Both the position numbers and the translations under genes were made by a program. This document shows, one piece after another, positions 4,585-5,989 of a stretch of 5,989 bases of DNA (positions are counted from its first letter, which is position 1; each line of letters begins with the position of its first letter). The notes under the pieces were generated by a model that saw nothing but the letters and a program-made list of their open reading frames with translations, was not told the DNA's origin and did not search any database. This DNA is from JASFTV01 sp050050615. Its GTDB lineage: Bacteria > Desulfobacterota > DSM-4660 > Desulfatiglandales > HGW-15. The stretch covers positions 1-5,989 of the forward strand of contig JASFTV010000225.1 of assembly GCA_050050615.1 (NCBI GenBank). The letters are read 5' to 3'.

Positions 4585-5989
4585 ATGAGCATCATTGACG
4601 AAATTACGGGAATCGTCGGTGCGGATAAGATCTTTAGCGATCGCGTTGAATGTCTCTGCAATTCACGGGACATGTCGGTCCATCAAGGTGTCCCAGATGC
4701 GGTAATTTTCCCAAAAACGACCGAGCAGGTCTCGGCTATCATGAAGCTTGCCCATCGGGACAAAGTCCCTGTGACAGCCCGCGGCTCAGGTACCAGCACC
4801 ACTGGCGCTGTTCTGCCGATTCGTGGCGGCCTTTTGATGGATCTACACCTCATGAATAACATCCTGGAGATCAATAAGGAAGATTTTTATGCCCGCGTGG
4901 AGCCCGGCGTGATCTGTATGCAGTTGAACACGGTCCTGGGTAAAGAGGGCTTAATGTTTCCTCCCAACCCGGGCAGCGAAGTTGTTGCGACCATCGGCGG
5001 CATGGTCTCCACCAACGCAAGCGGTCACAGGGCCGTGAAGTATGGGACCACCAAGGATTATATCAAAGGCCTCAAGGTGGTGCTGGCAGACGGCACGATC
5101 ATCGAGACTGGAACCATTACGCCCAAGACCTCTCTCGGATACGATCTAACCCGCCTTTTCTGTGCTGCGGAAGGTACCCTGGGAATCGTTACGGAAATCG
5201 TCTGCAAACTAGAACCAAAACCGGAATACGGCGCCCTGGGTCTAGCAGTGTTTAGCGATGTGAACGCAGCCGGGGATGCTGTCACCGAGGTGACCACATC
5301 CGGTATCAAGCTCGCAGGCTGCGAGATCATGGACAAATTCAGTTTAAAGGTCGTTGAGGAGGCCTTGGGCAAAGACGTGAGCAAGATCGAGGCCCTTCTG
5401 ATCATGGAGGCGGACGGTGTGAAGGAGGTCGTCGTCCGTGACATGAACCGGATCGGGGAGATCTGCAAGAAATACGATGTCCTTGAATATGAATGGACAG
5501 ACAACCCCGCGCGAAGAGAAGAGATGATGAGAGCAAGGGGCGGTCTGGTACCGACCCTGTCGAGGATTACGCCGGGCAATCGCCTGGTCGCCATCGCTGA
5601 AGACTTCGGCGTACCCTCGACAAAGATACCGGAAACCATTCGCCGAGCTCAGGCCATTTCCGAAAAGTACAATATACTCATAAGCACTTTCGGGCACGTA
5701 GGCGATGGCAATGTGCATACCACCTTTGTCTGTAATGTGAGGAGCAGGGATGACTGGAATCGCCTCAAACCGGCCGCAGAAGAACTGGTCAAAACCGCTA
5801 TAGAGATGAAGGGAACCTTAAGCGCAGAGCATGGAACAGGCTTAACCCGGGCGCCGCACATTGAACAGCAACTGGGTCCTGCCATGGAGGTCATGAGAAA
5901 AATCAAGCAGGCCCTAGATCCAGACAATATCCTGAATCCTGGAAAGATGGGCCTCGAAAAAGACAAAAAGGCAGATCTTTACGATTATT
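4585..5989 (+). CDS. GlcD-type FAD-linked oxidase (D-lactate/glycolate dehydrogenase family), 3'-truncated
   Basis: ATG at 4585 is preceded by GGAGG (4573-4577) at 7 bases; the frame stays open to the right edge, 468 codons without a stop. Residues 36-210 form the PCMH-type FAD-binding domain (FAD_binding_4): VTARGSGTSTTGAVLP (64-79), NPGSEVVATIGGMVSTNASG (128-147) and the CAAEGTLGIVTE segment. Residues about 240-455 are the FAD-oxidase C-terminal domain, with the metal/substrate histidine motif GHVGDGNVH (370-378), GTLSAEHGTG (410-419) and the closing LDPDNILNPGKM (444-455). Family members are usually 460-500 residues, so little is likely missing, unless the protein is fused to an Fe-S (GlcF-like) module, as can occur in this family. 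It oxidises a D-2-hydroxyacid such as lactate or glycolate and passes electrons to an Fe-S partner, quinone or flavoprotein. Exact substrate and partner are not determined here. Confidence 0.93.
   Translation, partial: MSIIDEITGIVGADKIFSDRVECLCNSRDMSVHQGVPDAVIFPKTTEQVSAIMKLAHRDKVPVTARGSGTSTTGAVLPIRGGLLMDLHLMNNILEINKEDFYARVEPGVICMQLNTVLGKEGLMFPPNPGSEVVATIGGMVSTNASGHRAVKYGTTKDYIKGLKVVLADGTIIETGTITPKTSLGYDLTRLFCAAEGTLGIVTEIVCKLEPKPEYGALGLAVFSDVNAAGDAVTEVTTSGIKLAGCEIMDKFSLKVVEEALGKDVSKIEALLIMEADGVKEVVVRDMNRIGEICKKYDVLEYEWTDNPARREEMMRARGGLVPTLSRITPGNRLVAIAEDFGVPSTKIPETIRRAQAISEKYNILISTFGHVGDGNVHTTFVCNVRSRDDWNRLKPAAEELVKTAIEMKGTLSAEHGTGLTRAPHIEQQLGPAMEVMRKIKQALDPDNILNPGKMGLEKDKKADLYDY

Noticed and set aside
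5058..5639. Leftward open frame of 193 codons
   Set aside because: It is antisense to the GlcD-like gene, whose motifs are unmistakable across the same bases; the Ser/Thr-rich product is typical of a shadow translation.

Overview
The window carries four protein genes, two of them cut by the window edges, separated by repeat-rich intergenic DNA. Three gene products belong to clearly recognisable families: an acyl-CoA carboxylase/decarboxylase carboxyltransferase subunit, a COG2509-type FAD-dependent dehydrogenase, and a GlcD-type FAD-linked 2-hydroxyacid oxidase. The fourth is the C-terminal part of a response-regulator receiver protein. Moderate G+C, strong AGGAGG-type ribosome binding sites, propionate/lactate-type carbon metabolism and GTCATTCC/GTCATTTCGACC-type dispersed repeats fit an anaerobic Desulfobacterota (former Deltaproteobacteria) bacterium. 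That assignment is inference from style, not a database result.

Layout. 1-410 (+): end of a receiver-domain protein with a Trp-rich tail, followed by a clear hairpin terminator. 411-989: a 579-bp gap between convergent genes, packed with small inverted repeats. These include a 164-bp element with 16-bp terminal inverted repeats that appears to have jumped, with a TTT duplication, into the loop of an older hairpin repeat; removing it restores a perfect 7-bp stem. 990-2543 (-): carboxyltransferase subunit, complete, GTG start. 2544-2987: a 444-bp gap with three separate stem-loop structures and a possible distal promoter. 2988-4331 (-): complete flavoprotein. 4332-4584: divergent intergenic region with a good sigma-70-like promoter for the rightward gene; its -10 box lies in a 7-bp inverted repeat. 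4585-5989 (+): GlcD-like oxidase, 468 codons visible, no stop before the right edge.

The metabolic genes plausibly belong to organic-acid oxidation: the GlcD-like enzyme oxidises a 2-hydroxyacid such as D-lactate or glycolate, and the carboxyltransferase acts on propionyl-CoA/methylmalonyl-CoA or a similar acyl-CoA. No biotin carrier, biotin carboxylase or membrane decarboxylase subunit lies next to the carboxyltransferase in this window, so its partners must be elsewhere. No tRNA, rRNA, CRISPR array or intact transposase gene is seen. I do not see a convincing new multi-gene system; the most notable structure is the nested repeat island at 496-923.
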